Made by a program: the position numbers and the translations under genes. The notes beneath the pieces are model-generated. The model did not search any database. It saw only the letters and a list, made by a program, of their open reading frames with translations, and was not told the origin of the DNA. 64,000 bases of DNA, taken from Thinopyrum elongatum (Eukaryota; Streptophyta; Magnoliopsida; Poales; Poaceae). The stretch is taken from positions 444,403,292 through 444,467,291 of the forward strand of contig CM022297.1 in the NCBI GenBank assembly GCA_011799875.1. Direction: 5' to 3'. Of this stretch, positions 34,138 to 44,944 are shown in pieces. Each line of letters begins with the position of its first letter. Within the stretch, counting starts at the first letter, position 1.

Positions 34138-35801
34138 GCGTATCTTGAGGAGGTACGTAAACTGGAAAAGCCCTTCCTAGGCTTGGAATTGCTGCACGTA
34201 CCATGTGGCGTGAACAAAGAGGCTGATGACGTCGCCAGGCGAGCATCCCGCCATGAGCCTCAAAACCCCGGCGTCTTTGAAGAAAGGCTTTTCAGGCCAT
34301 GAGTTGCGCCCCGGCCATTGGCCCGACACTGCTCCTGGAGGAACTACCACCCGCACCGCCCACGGGCGTGCCTGCCTGTGGCCCGACATCGGGAGCTCGC
34401 CTGCTGCTAGCGTTGGAGCCTCTCGCAGGCAGTTGGGTCGAGGAGCTCAAGGCCTACCGGCTCCACGGCAGCCTGCCGGAAAGGGACGCAGAACTAGAGC
34501 GCGTGGCCCGACAAGCCACTACCTATTGTTTGTGGGACGGCGAGCTATAACGCAGGTGCCCCAATGACGTCTCGCTACGGTGCATTTCGGAAGAGCAAGG
34601 GCACGAGCTATCGGCCGACATCCATGGGCAAGACTGCGGGCACCACTCCTCCTCACGCACCCTCGTGGGCAAGGTGTTCCGTACGTAGTGGGTTTTACTG
34701 GCCTACGGCGCTTCACGATGCCACCGAGCTGGTCCAATCCTGCGAGCCTGCCAGTTCCACGCCAAGCAAATCAATCAGCCAGCGCAAGGGCTCCAGAGAA
34801 TCCCGCTCTCATGGCCCTTCGCGGTGTGGGGGCTAGACATACTGGCCCCATTCCCTCGGGCAGCTGGCGGCTACCGCTACCTCTACGTCGCCATCGACAA
34901 GTTCACCAAGTGGGCAGAGGTGGAGCCCATGTGCACCATTCCTGCAGGCTTGGCCGTCAAGTTCATCAAGGGCCTCGTGAGCCGATTCGGCGTTCCCTAT
35001 CGTATCATCACCGACAACGGTTCCCAGTTTACGAGCAGTCTCTTCAGGTCATATTGTGCTAACCTTGGAACGCAGATATGCTATGCTTCGGTGGCGCACC
35101 CGCGGAGCAATGGCCAGGCCGAGCACACCAAGATGGAAGTCCTCAGGGGCCTCAAGAGTAGGAACTTCAAAAAGAAGCTTGAGGCCTGCAGCAAGGGCTG
35201 GCTGGACGAGCTGCAGTTCGTGCTGTGGTCCATCCGCACCACCGCAACTAAGCCCACTGGCGAGATGACTTTCTTCCTCGTCTATGGGGCCAAGGTGGTC
35301 CTTCCATCTGAGCTCAAGCATGGTTCTCTGCGGGTCCTAGAGTTCGACGAGGCGCCCCAGGATGACTCGCGGGAAATCGATCTTGTGCTCAGCGAGGAGG
35401 CCCGCCGACGGGCCGCTCTTCACGCCGCGAGGTACCAGCAGGTCTTGCGGCGCTACAATAGTCGCCACATCCGCCCTCACACTCTCGAGGTTGGGGACCT
35501 CGTCTTGCGATGGTTCCTCTCTAGGGAAGGCCTCCACAAGCTCTCGCCCATGTAGGAAGGCCCTTTTAGGGTCACCCATGTCTCCAGGACAGGCGCCGCA
35601 CGCCTGGAGACGGAGGACAGAGTTCCCGTGCAGAATGCCTGGAAAATCCAACACTTCCACAAATTCTACCCGCGACACTCTCACGTAACAATGGGTGGGG
35701 CTGTACACGCCCTGGAGTCTCCTCGTGCACCACCTCACAGCCTTGCGGGAGCTCCCACACACACCCAAGTGGAAGCCCCATGCTCTGCGCTGGCGGAATG
35801 A
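34138..35801 (+). pseudogene. RNase H C-terminus and integrase of element E
   Basis: RNase H end: LHVPCGVNKEADDVARRASRHEP. Frames shift near 34300 into ELKAYRLHGSLPERDAELERVARQATTYCLWDGEL, then the integrase zinc region (SRTLVGKVFR, LRACQFHAKQ). From 34824 the core is open: GLDILAPFPRAAGGYRYLYVA (Asp), TDNGSQF (Asp) and HPRSNGQAEHTKMEV (Glu), then VLPSELKHGSLRVLEFDEAPQD. All three catalytic residues are present. TAG at 35553-35555 falls in the GPF motif (LSPM-stop-EGPFRVTHV), where I expect Trp. The frame continues to TGA at 35799-35801. A nearly identical second copy lies at 48948-50611. Confidence 0.9.
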
Positions 35802-36476
35802 TCGAACATCGATCATGCCCACGACCAAGTGGGGGCCCCATGCTCCGCACTGGTGGGAAGACTAATGTAGGCGACGGACGCGGTAGCCTTTTTCCTTTTT
35901 GTAACCAAGTTTGCAGTTTCCTTGAATAAAGATTGAGGTTTTTGCGTCTTCACTCAGAAAGGGCATAGGTTTTTTTCTTGCGGCATTTTGTTTCTTGAAT
36001 TTCATTTTTCAATAGCCACGTGCGCCTGATGCCCCCCTCGTGAACCTCGCGTGAGCGGGGGCTGGGGACAGTGCTTGCTCTTGGGTCAACCCCAGCGGAA
36101 TTAAGGACCCAGGCGGTGGGGGCTCGAGGCCGCAGGTCTGCCCCTGTGCACACCACCTCACCAAGGCCTTGGTGTCTAAGTCCTCACGCGACACTCTCGA
36201 GTGAGCCAGCGGTCATGCGTTGATCCCAAGCTTCCCACCATAGGAGCTCTCACCCCCTGGCTTTGCTGGGCATTGCAACCTAGCATGCCGGTGATGATCG
36301 ACCCCCGCTCGGGGGCTATGGTTAACAACATGGAACAAGAAAATAAGCCTGGATGAAGGCAAGCCAGGAGGACACAAAAGTGGTTTGATACACCATTTAA
36401 AGGTCCCAGCAAAATGTTCCCTGCGCCACTGCGGGGTTACAACTAAGGTGTCAGCAGGCAAGGAAAGGAGGGCGGC
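35802..36476 (+). other. 3' noncoding region of element E
   Basis: Holds a short repeated segment around AAGTGGRRGCCCCATGCTC (35768 and 35828), AATAAAG at 35925 as a possible polyadenylation signal, and no supported frame. The antisense gene ends at its right edge. Confidence 0.5.
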
Positions 36477-37953
36477 CTAAGGAGATGTGTCGCCACCGTC
36501 GTCGTCGTCGTCGTCGTCCCTTGGTTCCTCAGCTCCGCGCTGGTCTTCGCGGTCTTTAGGGATGAACCGCGCACTCAGCGCATCCAGAAGATCTTCCACC
36601 CACTCCCCAAAGGCATCGCGCATCACTTCAGGGATGGGGGCTATCACGGCCTCGAAGTCGAAGTCAGGGTTGGATCGAAAGAGGTGGCTGAAGACACGCG
36701 TCGATGCCTGGGAAAGAAGATCACGACTCCCCTCCTCGACGAGTTCGCCCACCTTCTTCGCGCCCTCTTCGAGCAGCTCCACGACCCTAGTGAAAAAGGT
36801 AAGGTAGCCAGCATAATCAGGCACAAGTGGGCTGGAGATGCTCCCCTTGCGGATGGATCCCAGAGCACGGCGAGCCCACCGCTCGAGGCCCTGGAACATC
36901 TCGGAGCGCATGTGGTGGAGCCCCCGATCCTGGTTCGCCACATCCGCCGCCTGTTCCACGAGGGAGATGACGCCCCCCACCTGCTTGTCAAGTGATGCCA
37001 GATCAGCCTCGGTGACGGCTCGGGCGTCTAGTGCAGCCTTCCACTGCTTATCCGCTTCGGCCAGCTTCTTCTTGTGGTCGTTGATCTCGCCATTTAGCTC
37101 TGAGCATCAAACGCAGAAGCGGGCCTCCTGAAGCTCCAACTTCTTGCGGTGGTCCTCGACGAGCTCCTGGCGGGCGACATTCTCGTCGACCTCCGCCTGG
37201 ATCCTCGCCTCCCGGGAGGCTAGGGAAGCAGTGGCCTCCTCCTCGCGTCGGGCCAAAGAAACTTCGGCGGCTGTCAGCTGGCGCTCCAACACCTCCAGAC
37301 GCTTGTGCTCCAGGCTTTGCTCGGACGACAACAGCGCCAGCTCCTCCTCGAGAGCCCGAAGAATCGCCTCTCACATCGACAACCCTCCCTCGGAGGCAGA
37401 GAGGGCGGCTCTGCATTTGGATCTACTGCTCCAAGGCAGTGTTTGAGGCTAGGAGCTCCTGCTCATGGGCCTCCACCACTCCACTTCGCCGGTCCATGGC
37501 ATCGGCCTCCTCGAGAGTGCGCTCGCGAGCTTCCTTTGCTGCGATAGTGGACTCCTCATCCTTCGAGCGGGCGGACTCCTGTTGTAGCTGACTGAGCTTG
37601 ACGGTAACTTCGAGTTGATGCCATCCATGCTCCAGGTGTAGGCGCTCATCCTCAAGGCGCGCGTCAACATCGTAGAGCTCTGCCTCGAGCCGGCCCATCA
37701 CGCCTTTCGCGTCCCAAAGGAGGTCGTGCCTGATGATGGCTCGGCTGCTCGCATGCGCCAAGGCCCGGCCAGGGCCGAGCCTCAAGCCCTCGCCTGCAGC
37801 CGAGGCGTGAGTAGGCTTGGCCGCATCTGCCGGGGGCTGGAAGCTGGGCGGCTCCCCCTCCATTCCTCCTGTTCGAGGTGCTGCTCCCCGAGGGCTCGGT
37901 GCCCCTCCGCCGGAAGACGCCAGCCCGCGGCTGCCCAGGGTGCTGGCGAGCGC
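36477..37953 (-). pseudogene. Antisense gene of element E, C-terminal part (coiled coil)
   Basis: Reads leftwards from the F insertion. Segments: Pro/Gly-rich APSPRGAAPR; coiled coil RLEAELYDVDARLEDERLHLEHG and KDEESTIAAKEARERTLEEADAM; TAG at 37423-37425; in another frame KRLEVLERQLTAAEVSLARREE; TGA near 37107; then VISLVEQAADVANQDRGLHHMRSEMF and a tail of seven Asp before GDTSP and TAA (36477-36479). It joins the N-terminal half at 44945 once F is removed. The family is that of the D antisense gene; function unknown. Introns may account for some frame changes. Confidence 0.65.
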
Positions 37954-39529
37954 TGCTACCTCTTGAGCTTGCGTTGGTTTTTCCCTTGAAGAGGAAAGGG
38001 TGATGCAGGAAAGTAGAGTAAGTATTTCCCTCAGTTTTGAGAACCAAGGTATCAATCCAGTAGGAGAAAACACGCAAGCCACCGAATACCTGCACAAACA
38101 AACACCAACTTGCACCCAACGCGATAAAGGGGTTGTCAATCCCTTCACGGTTATTTGCAAAGTGATATCTAATAGAGATGGATAAACGGTAAAGTAATAT
38201 TTTTGGTATTTTTGGTTTATGGAACGAAAAGTAAAAGATTGCAAAGAAAGTAAATAGGAAACTAAAATTGTATATCGGAAACTTATATGATGGAAAGTAG
38301 ACCCGGGGCCATAGGTTTCACTAGAGGCTTCTCTCAAGATAGAAATTATTACGGTGGGTGAACAAATTACTGCCGAGCAATTGATAGAAAAGCGCAAAGT
38401 TATGACAATATCTAAGGCAATGATCATGAATATAGGCATCACGTCCGCGTCAAGTAGACCGAAATGATTCTGCATCTACTACTATTACTCCACACATCGA
38501 CCGACTCCTACCTGCATCTAGAGTATTAAGTTCATGAAGAACAGAGTAACGCATTAAGTAAGATGACATGATGTAGAGGAATTAACTCAAGCAATATGAT
38601 GAAAACCCCATCTTTTTATCCTCGATGGCAACAATACAATACGTGCCTTGCTGCCCCTGCTGTCACTGGGAAAGGACACCGCAAGATTGAACCCAAAGCT
38701 AAGCACTTCTCCCATTGCAAGAAAAACCAATCTAGTTGGCCAAACCAAATCGATAGTTCGAAGAGACTTGCAAAGATATCAAATCATGCATAAAATAATT
38801 CAGAGGAGATTCAAATAATATTCATAGATAAGCTGATCATAAATCCACAATTCATCGGATCTCGGCAAACACACCGCAAAAGAGTATTACATCGAATAGA
38901 TCTCCAAGAACATCGAGGAGAACTTTGTATTGAGAATCAAAGAGAGACAAAAAGCCATCTTGCTACTAGCTATGGACCCGTAGGTCTGTGGTAAACTACT
39001 CACGCTTCATCGGAGAGGCAATGGTGTTGATGTAGAAGCCCTCCATGATCGAATCCCCCTTCGGCCGGATGTCTGAAAAGGCACCAAGATGGGATCTCAT
39101 GGGTACAGAAGGTTACGGCAGCGGAAAAGTGGTTTCTTGGCTCCCCTCATAGGTTTTTGGGTATTAGAGAATATATAGGCTCAAGAAATAGGTCGGTGGA
39201 GTCATGATGGGCCCACAAGGGTGGGGGGCGCGCCCTCCAACCTTGTGGCCGCCTCGTGACTTTCCTGACATGCACTCCAAGTCCTCTGGATGTCTTCTGG
39301 TCCAAGAAAAATCATCGCGAAAGTTTCATTCAGTTTGGACTCTGTTTGGTATTCCTTTTCTGCGAAACTCTAAAACAAGAAAAAAAACATGAACTGGCAC
39401 TGGGCTCTAGGTCAATAGGTTAGTCCCAAAAATCATATAAAATAGCATATTAATGCATATTAAACATCCAAAACAGATAATATAATAGCATGGAACAATC
39501 AAAAATTATAGATCGTTGGAGACGTATCA
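37954..39529 (-). repeat. 3' LTR of element F (1576 bp)
   Basis: Minus strand from TGATACGTC to GAGGTAGCA. Hairpin arms CCACAAGG/CCTTGTGG (39213-39248) lie upstream of TATA-like CTATATAT (39171-39178). Its first 254 plus-strand bases were copied into 52733-52986. Confidence 0.9.
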
Positions 39530-42245
39530 AGCATCCCCAAGCTTAATTCCCGCTCGTCCGGTGGCATGAATGTTCAGATCCGTATGATTCAAAACAAAAG
39601 TTTAATATTGACATAAAAACAATAATACTTCAAGCATACTAATAAAATAATTATGTCCTCTCAAAATAACATAGCCAAAGAAAGCTTATCCCTGCAAAAT
39701 CATATAGTTTGGCTATGCTCCATCTTCGTCACACAAAATACTCAAATCATGCACAACCCCGGTTTCAGCCAAGCAATTGTTTCATACTTTTGATGTTCTC
39801 AAACCTTCTCAACTTTCACGCAATACATGAGCGTGAGCCATGGACATAGCACTATAGGTGAAATAGAAGGTGGTTGTGGAGAAGACAAAAAGAGGGAGAT
39901 AGTCTCACATCAACTAGGCGTATCAACGGGCTATGGAGATGCCCATCAATAGATATCAATGTGAGTGAGTAGGGATTGCCATGCAACGGATGCACTAGAG
40001 CTATAAGTGTATGCAAGCTCAAAAAGAAAACTAAGTGGGTGTGCATCCAACTTGCTTGCTCATGAAGACCTAGGGCAATTTGAGGAAGCCCATCGTTGGA
40101 ATATACAAGCCAAGTTCTATAATGAAAAATTCCGACTAGTATATGAAAGTGATATCATAGGAGACTCTCTATCATGAAGATCATGGTGCTACTTTGAAGC
40201 ACAAGTATGGAAAAAGGATAGTAACATTGCCCCTTCTCTCTTTTTCTCTCATTTTTTTCTTTTTCTCCTTTTTTTTCTCTTTTTTTTCTCTTTTTTTTCT
40301 TTCTTTTTTTTCCTTTTTTTCTTTCTTTCTTTTTTTTCTTTTATTTCCTCACATGGGATAATGCTCTAATAAGGAAGATCATCATACTTCTATTTACTTA
40401 CAACTCAAAAATTACAACTGGAAACTAGAACAAAATATGACTCTATATGAATGCCTCCGGCGGTGTACCGGGATGTGCAATGAATCAAGAGCGACATGTA
40501 TAAAAAATGATGAAAGGTGGCTTTGCCACAAATACGATGTCAACTACATGATCATGCAAAGCAATATGACAATGATGGTGCGTGTCATAATAAACGGAAC
40601 GGTGGAAAGTTGCATGGCAATATATCTCGGAATGGCTATGGAAATGCCATAATAGGTCGGTATGGTGGCTGTTTTGAGGAAGGTATAAGGTGGGTGTATG
40701 GTACCGGTGAGAGTTGCGCGGTACAAGAGAGGCTAGCAATGGCGGAAAGGTGAGAGTGCGTATAATCCATGGACTCAACATTAGTCATAAAGAACTCACA
40801 TACTTATTGCAAAAATCTATTAGTCATCGAAACAAAGTACTACACGCATGCTCCTAGGGGAAGGGTTGGTAGGAGTTAACCATCGCGCGATCCCGTCCTC
40901 CACACAAAGGATGACAATCAAAAAATACCTCATGCTCCAAATTTGTTACACAACTGTTACCATACATGCGTGCTTCGGGACTACAAACCTTAACACAAGT
41001 ATTTCTCAATTTCACAATTACCCCACTAGCATGACTCTAATATCACCATCTTCATATCTCAAACAATCATCAGGAATCTAACTTCTCATAGTATTCAATG
41101 CACTTTATAAGAAAGTTTTTATTATATACCCCTTGGATGCCTATCATATTAGGACTAATTTTATAACCAAAGCAAATTACCATGCTGTTTAGAGACTCTC
41201 AAAATAATATAAGTGAAGTGCGAGAGTTCATCAATTTCTATAAAATAAAACCACCGCTGTGCTCTAAAAAGATATAAGTGAAGCCTAGAGCGATATTGAC
41301 TAGCTCAAAAGATATAAGTGAAGCATAAAGAGCATTCTAATAAATCATGATTCATGCGTGTCTCTCTCAAAAAGTGTGTACAGCAAGGATGATTGTGGCA
41401 AACTAAAAAGCAAAGACTCAAATCATACAAGACCCTCCAAGCAAAACACATATCATGTGGTGAATAAAAATATAGCCTCAAGTAAAGTTACCGATAGACG
41501 AAGACGAAAGAGGGGATGCATTCCCGGGGCATCCCCAAGCTTAGGCTCTTGATTGTCCTTGAATATTATGTTGGGGTGCCTTGGGCATCCCTAAGCTTAG
41601 GCTCTTGCCACTCCTTATTCCATAGTCCATCAAATCCTTACCCAAAACTTGAAAACTTTGCAACACAAAACTCAACAGAAAATCTCATAAGCTCCGTTAG
41701 TATAAGAAAATAAATCACCACTTTTGGTACTGTTGTGAACTCATTATTTATTTATATTGGTGTAATATTTACTGTATTCCAACTTTTCCATGGTTCATAC
41801 CCCCCGATACTAGCCATAGATTCATCAAAATAAGCAAACAACACAAAGAAAACAGAATCTGTCAAAAACAGAACATTCTGCGAAGATCCTAATTGTTCTA
41901 ATACTTCTGTAACTCAAAAAATTCTGAAAATGTTTTAAAACATAGGAAATTTGTATATAAATCTCGTATAAAAAATTCAGGGTTTTTCAACGCTCCAGTG
42001 AATTATTAAAATTCTGTGACTCGACGCAAAAGTTTCTGTTTTTCAGCAAGATCAAATCAACTATCACCGTAAGCCATCCTAAAGGTCTTACTTGGCACAA
42101 ACACTAATTAAAACACCAAAACACATCTAAACATAGGCTAGATGAATTATTTATTGCAAAACAGAAAATAAAAATATTGGGTTGTCTCCCAACAAGCGCT
42201 TTTCTTTAAAGCCTTTTAGCTAGGCATTGATAATTTCAATGATGC
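39530..42245 (-). other. 3' noncoding half of element F
   Basis: No frame is supported. The sense strand ends with polypurine tract AAGCTTGGGGATGCT (39544-39530). Further near-copies of that motif lie at 41529-41543 and 41585-41599. Three ATATAAGTGAAG units lie at 41207, 41272 and 41312. A 120-bp pyrimidine tract (40231-40350; purine on the sense strand) is present. The whole block is homologous to 59101-61883 of element G. Confidence 0.75.
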
Positions 42246-43091
42246 TCACATAAAAGAGAAGAATTGAAGCACAAAGAGAGCATCATAAAATACGTGACAA
42301 ACACATCTAAGTCTAACATACTTCCTATGCATAAGCATTTTATAAGCAAACAAATTATCAAGACAAGAAAAAACTAGCATATGCAAGGAAGAAGAAAGAG
42401 ACGATAGCAATCTCAACATGAAGAGAGGTAATTTAATAACATAAAAATTTCTACAACCATATTTTCCTCTCTCATAATAATTACATGTAGGATCATAAGC
42501 AAATTCAACAATATAGCTATCACATAACATATTCTCAACACGATCCACATGCATGCGAAGTTGACACTCTTCCAAAATAGTGGGATTAACATTAACTAAA
42601 GTCATGACCTATCCAAACCCACTTTTATCAAAAATTTCATAAGATTGAACATTCTCCAAATATGTGGGATCTAAAGTTAACACTCTTCCAAACCCACTTT
42701 CAATATTATAGCAAACATTATTATCAATCTCATATTCATCATGGGGCTTAAATAAATTTTCAAGATCATAAGAAGAATCAGCCCAATCATGATCATTGCA
42801 ACAAGTAGTGGACCTAGCAAAACTAGCATCCCCAAGCTTAGGGTTTTGCATATCATTAGCACAACTGGCATTAATAGAATTTATAATAACATCATTGTAA
42901 TCACGCTTTTCATTCAAGGAGCTATCGTGAATCACTTCATAAATTTCTTCTTTTAGTACTTCATCACAATTTTCAGATTCACGAATTTCAAGCAAAACCT
43001 CATAAAGATAATCTAGTGCACTCAACTCACTAGCAATAGGTTCATCATAATTGGATCTCTTAAAAAGATTAGCAAGTGGATGAGGATCCAT
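42246..43091 (-). pseudogene. Sole ORF of element F, unknown protein with hydrophobic C-terminus
   Basis: ATG at 43091, 216 bp after the PBS. The frame begins MDPHPLANLFKRSN and is acidic (ASELSALDYLYEVLLEIRES, LEEECY-like regions). TAG at 42609-42611 is the only stop before the natural end at 42246, so the intact form had about 282 codons. The C-terminal 80 residues are hydrophobic and aromatic (VIKLPLFMLRLL, then LHMLVFSCLDNLFAY and a Phe-rich end), suggesting one or two membrane segments. There is no zinc knuckle, no protease motif and no similarity that I can see to the gag of element G. I recall similar unnamed proteins in Triticeae repeats. The TAG may replace a Glu codon. Confidence 0.6.
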
Positions 43092-43307
43092 AAACTTTTA
43101 GCAAGCAAAGATGCAAGCAAAAATAAGGCACATGGTAACACAAGCAAACAAAAGATCGAACGGAAGAAGGGCGAATAAAAAGGCAAATCTTTTTGAAAAT
43201 CATTTTAGCAGTGGGGGAGAGGAAAATGAGAGGCAAATGGCGAATAATGTAATGCAAGAGATGAGAGTTTACGATGGGTACTTGGTATGTCTCGGCTTGG
43301 CGTAGAT

Positions 43308-43326
43308 CTCCCCGGCAACGGCGCCA
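43308..43326 (-). other. Primer-binding site of element F
   Basis: Minus strand TGGCGCCGTTGCCGGGGAG, a perfect Athila-type tRNA-Asp site, 11 bases from the LTR edge. Confidence 0.9.
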
Positions 43327-43337
43327 GAAATTCTTCT

Positions 43338-44944
43338 TGCTACCTCTTGAGCTTGCGTTGGTTTTTCCCTTGAAGAGGAAATGGTGATGCAGCAAAGTAG
43401 AGTAAGTATTTCCCTCATTTTTGAGAACCAAGGTGTCAATCCAGTAGGAGACAATGCGCAAGCCACCGAATACCTGCACACACAAACACCAACTTGCACC
43501 CAACGCGATAAAGGGGTTGTCAATCCCTTCACGGTTATTTGCAAAGTGAGATCTGATAGAGATGGATAAACGGTAAAGTAATATTTTTGGTATTTTTGGT
43601 TTATGGAACGGAAAGTAAAAGATTGCAAAGAAAGTAAATAGGAAACTAAAATTGTAGATCGGAAACTTATATGATGGAAAGTAGAAGATTATATGATGGA
43701 AAGTAGACCCGGGGGCCATAGGTTTCACTAGAGGGTTCTCTCAAGATAGAAATTATTACGGTGGGTGAACAAAATTACTGCCGAGCAATTGATAGAAAAG
43801 CGCAAAGTTATGACGATATCTAAGGCAATGATCAGAATATAGGCATCACGTCCGCGTCAAGTAGACCGAAACGATTCTGCATCTACTACTATTACTCCAC
43901 ACATCGACCGACTCCTGCCTGCATCTAGAGTATTAAGTTCATGAAGAACAGAGTAACGCATTAAGTAAGTTGACATGATGTAGAGGAATTAACTCAAGCA
44001 ATATGATGAAAACCCCATCTTTTTATCCTCGATGGCAACAATACAATACGTGCCTTGCTGCCCCTGCTGTCACTGGGAAAGGACACCGCAAGATTGAACC
44101 CAAAGCTAAGCACTTCTCCCATTGCAAGAAAAACCAATCTAGTTGGCCAAACCAAATCGATAGTTCGAAGAGACTTGCAAAGATATCAAATCATGCATAA
44201 AAGAATTCAGAGGAGATTCAAATAATATTCATAGATAAGCTGATCATAAATCTACAATTCATCGGATCTCGGCAAACACACCGCAAAAGAGTATTACATC
44301 GAATAGATCTCCAAGAACATCGAGGAGAACTTTGTATTGAGAATCAAAGAGAGACAAAAAGCCATCTAGCTACTAGCTATGGACCCGTAGGTCCGTGGTA
44401 AACTACTCACGCTTCATCGGAGAGGCAATGGTGTTGATGTAGAAGCCCTCCATGATCGAATCCCCCTCCGGCCGGATGCCGGAAAAGGCCCCAAGATGGG
44501 ATCTCATGGGTACAGAAGGTTGTGGTGGCGAAAAAGTGGTTTCGTGGCTCCCCTCATAGGTTTTGGGGTATTTGAGAATATATAGGCTGAAGAAATAGGT
44601 CGGTGGAGTCACGAGGGGCCCACAAGGGTGGGGGCGCGCCCTACCCCCCTGGGCGCGCCCTCCAACCTTGTGGCGGCCTCACGGCTTTCCTAATGTGCAC
44701 TCCAAGTCCTCTAGATGTCTTCTGGTCCAAGAAAAATCATCGCGAAAGTTTCATTCCGTTTGGTATTCCGTTTCTGCGAAACTCTAAAACAAGGGAAAAA
44801 ATAGGAACTGGCATTGGGCTCTAGGTTAATAGGTTAGTCCCAAAAATCATATAAAATAGCATATTAATGCATATTAAACATCCAAAACAGATAATATAAT
44901 AGCATGGAACAATCAAAAATTATAGATACGTTGGAGACGTATCA
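43338..44944 (-). repeat. 5' LTR of element F (1607 bp)
   Basis: Same ends as the 3' LTR; differs by substitutions and two insertions. A 21-bp step duplication of TTATATGATGGAAAGTAGA lies at 43668-43707, and an extra GGGCGCGCCC unit near 44640. Confidence 0.9.

Larger units (their letters stand above)
32769..38207 (+). repeat. Source copy of the 5.4-kb direct duplication (mate 47581-52986)
   Basis: From 32769 rightwards this matches 47581 onwards with roughly 1% differences by eye, including a 28-bp length change near 36304 and one fewer TCG repeat in the mate. It spans most of the solo LTR, the E integrase region, the E antisense gene end and the first 254 bp of the F LTR. At 38207/38208 similarity stops abruptly. 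Confidence 0.9.
37954..44944 (-). mobile_element. Complete element F (7.0 kb, non-autonomous gypsy, family S LTRs)
   Basis: Flanked by TSD AGCGC (37949-37953 and 44945-44949). Minus-strand order: 5' LTR 44944-43338, Athila-type PBS, one ORF of about 282 codons, 2.7 kb noncoding, polypurine tract, 3' LTR 39529-37954. There is no gag, protease, RT or integrase. It splits the antisense gene of element E. Confidence 0.95.

Noticed and set aside
38596..38793. 65-codon frame repeated at 44003-44200
   Set aside because: Both are the same part of the two F LTRs; identity follows from LTR pairing and not from a gene family.
40231..40350. Poly(A) tail of a retroposed gene
   Set aside because: The tract is mixed purine, sits mid-element at a place shared with G, and has no gene beside it.
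42246..42605. Envelope-like gene in element F
   Set aside because: Hydrophobic C-terminus is suggestive, but there is no signal peptide at the start and its place near the 5' LTR is wrong for an env-like gene; kept as unknown.
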